Positions 16,299 to 16,693 of a stretch of 16,693 nucleotides of DNA are shown here, piece by piece. Under the pieces are notes generated by a model that saw only the letters and a list, made by a program, of their open reading frames with translations, did no database searches and had not been told where the DNA came from. This stretch comes from Gammaproteobacteria bacterium (lineage in GTDB: Bacteria > Pseudomonadota > Gammaproteobacteria > Steroidobacterales > Steroidobacteraceae). Each line of letters begins with the position of its first letter. The first letter of the stretch is position 1. Where the stretch lies: positions 1 through 16,693 of the forward strand of contig VBNY01000175.1 of the NCBI GenBank assembly GCA_005877705.1, read 5' to 3'. Position numbers and translations under genes: made by a program.

Positions 16299-16693
16299 TC
16301 AGCCTTTGTTGCCTTGCAGCGCCTTGGCCGTGGGTTCGTGTTTGATCTGCCCGGCGTGCGTCAGGCACGACTGCGCAAACACCTCATCGTTCCAATCGAT
16401 GGCGAGCTCGCCCTTGGCGAGGGCGGGCTTGAGGAAATTGAGGAGGTTGCGCGCGTACATCTCGCTCGCGTTATAGGCCAGCTCGCCCGGCAGGTTCACG
16501 GGCCCGACGATCTTCACCCCGCGGTGCTCCACGGTCTCCCCGGCGCGTGTGAGCTCGCAGTTCCCGCCCTGCTCGGCGGCGATGTCCACGATCACCGAGC
16601 CGGGCCTCATGCGCTCGACGGCCGCGCGCAGGATGATCTTGGGGGCGGGCCGGCCCGGGACGGAAGCGGTCGTGACGACCGCATCCGCTGCGG
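16299..16693 (-). CDS. pntAA: NAD(P) transhydrogenase subunit alpha, NAD-binding part (5' end outside window)
   Basis: Only the last ~130 residues are in the window; the gene continues past the right edge. The frame starts AADAVVTTASVPGRPAPKIILRAAVERMRPGSVIVDIA and continues through AEQGGNCELT, matching the PntA/alanine-dehydrogenase NAD-binding domain. It also has VKIVGPVNLPGELAYNASEMYARNLLNFL. The soluble subunit binds NAD(H) and exchanges hydride with PntB. It ends in EPTAKALQGNKG, without the membrane segments, which are encoded separately by the next gene. A start at 16610 is internal and not real. Confidence 0.93.
   Translation of the reverse strand, partial: AADAVVTTASVPGRPAPKIILRAAVERMRPGSVIVDIAAEQGGNCELTRAGETVEHRGVKIVGPVNLPGELAYNASEMYARNLLNFLKPALAKGELAIDWNDEVFAQSCLTHAGQIKHEPTAKALQGNKG

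Overview
The window is GC-rich bacterial chromosome, packed with short intergenic gaps and overlapping genes. The gene families and their order point to a gammaproteobacterium. The markers are DUF4390–NtrY–NtrX, priA–argS–SPOR, and a sigma factor followed by DUF3619-like and DUF3106 genes. I lean towards the Xanthomonadales/Steroidobacterales/Nevskiales side; that placement is inference from gene order, not from a search.

Layout. Positions 46-4303 (+) hold a translationally overlapping block: an exported DUF4390 protein, a membrane sensor kinase of the NtrY type and its NtrX-type response regulator. The first ~150 bases also carry two strong hairpins and perhaps the last codons of an upstream rsmB. 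Positions 4304-4581 are non-coding, with palindromes and repeated heptamers. Positions 4582-7148 (+) hold a REC-PAS-GAF-GGDEF-EAL cyclic-di-GMP protein split in two by an internal deletion and frameshift. On the minus strand, 11685-7158 holds priA, then argS, then a SPOR-domain membrane protein; argS is broken by two deletion/frameshift junctions. Divergent from priA, 11763-13594 (+) is a four-gene operon. It encodes an ECF-type sigma factor, a single-span membrane protein that may be its anti-sigma factor, a small acidic exported protein, and an exported DUF3106 protein built of 18-residue repeats. On the minus strand, 16693-13659 is the proton-translocating transhydrogenase operon pntAA (partial), pntAB and pntB, followed by a coupled exported cyclophilin.

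How the genes work together. NtrY/NtrX is a membrane signalling pair whose AAA+ regulator has lost the residues needed for sigma-54 activation, so it probably regulates by DNA binding alone. The sigma-factor operon looks like a self-contained envelope-sensing unit. PntAA/AB/B makes NADPH from NADH using the proton gradient. PriA (replication restart), ArgS (arginyl-tRNA synthesis) and the SPOR protein (septal peptidoglycan binding) are housekeeping.

Most notable: three separate places inside 3.5 kb (about 5870, 8581 and 9312) where a conserved gene lacks roughly 20-30 residues and changes frame. Because argS is essential, assembly or sequencing error must be excluded before any of these is called a real mutation. 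The other standout signals are the degenerate NtrX ATPase, the degenerate GGDEF site beside an intact EAL domain, and the sigma/DUF3106 operon.
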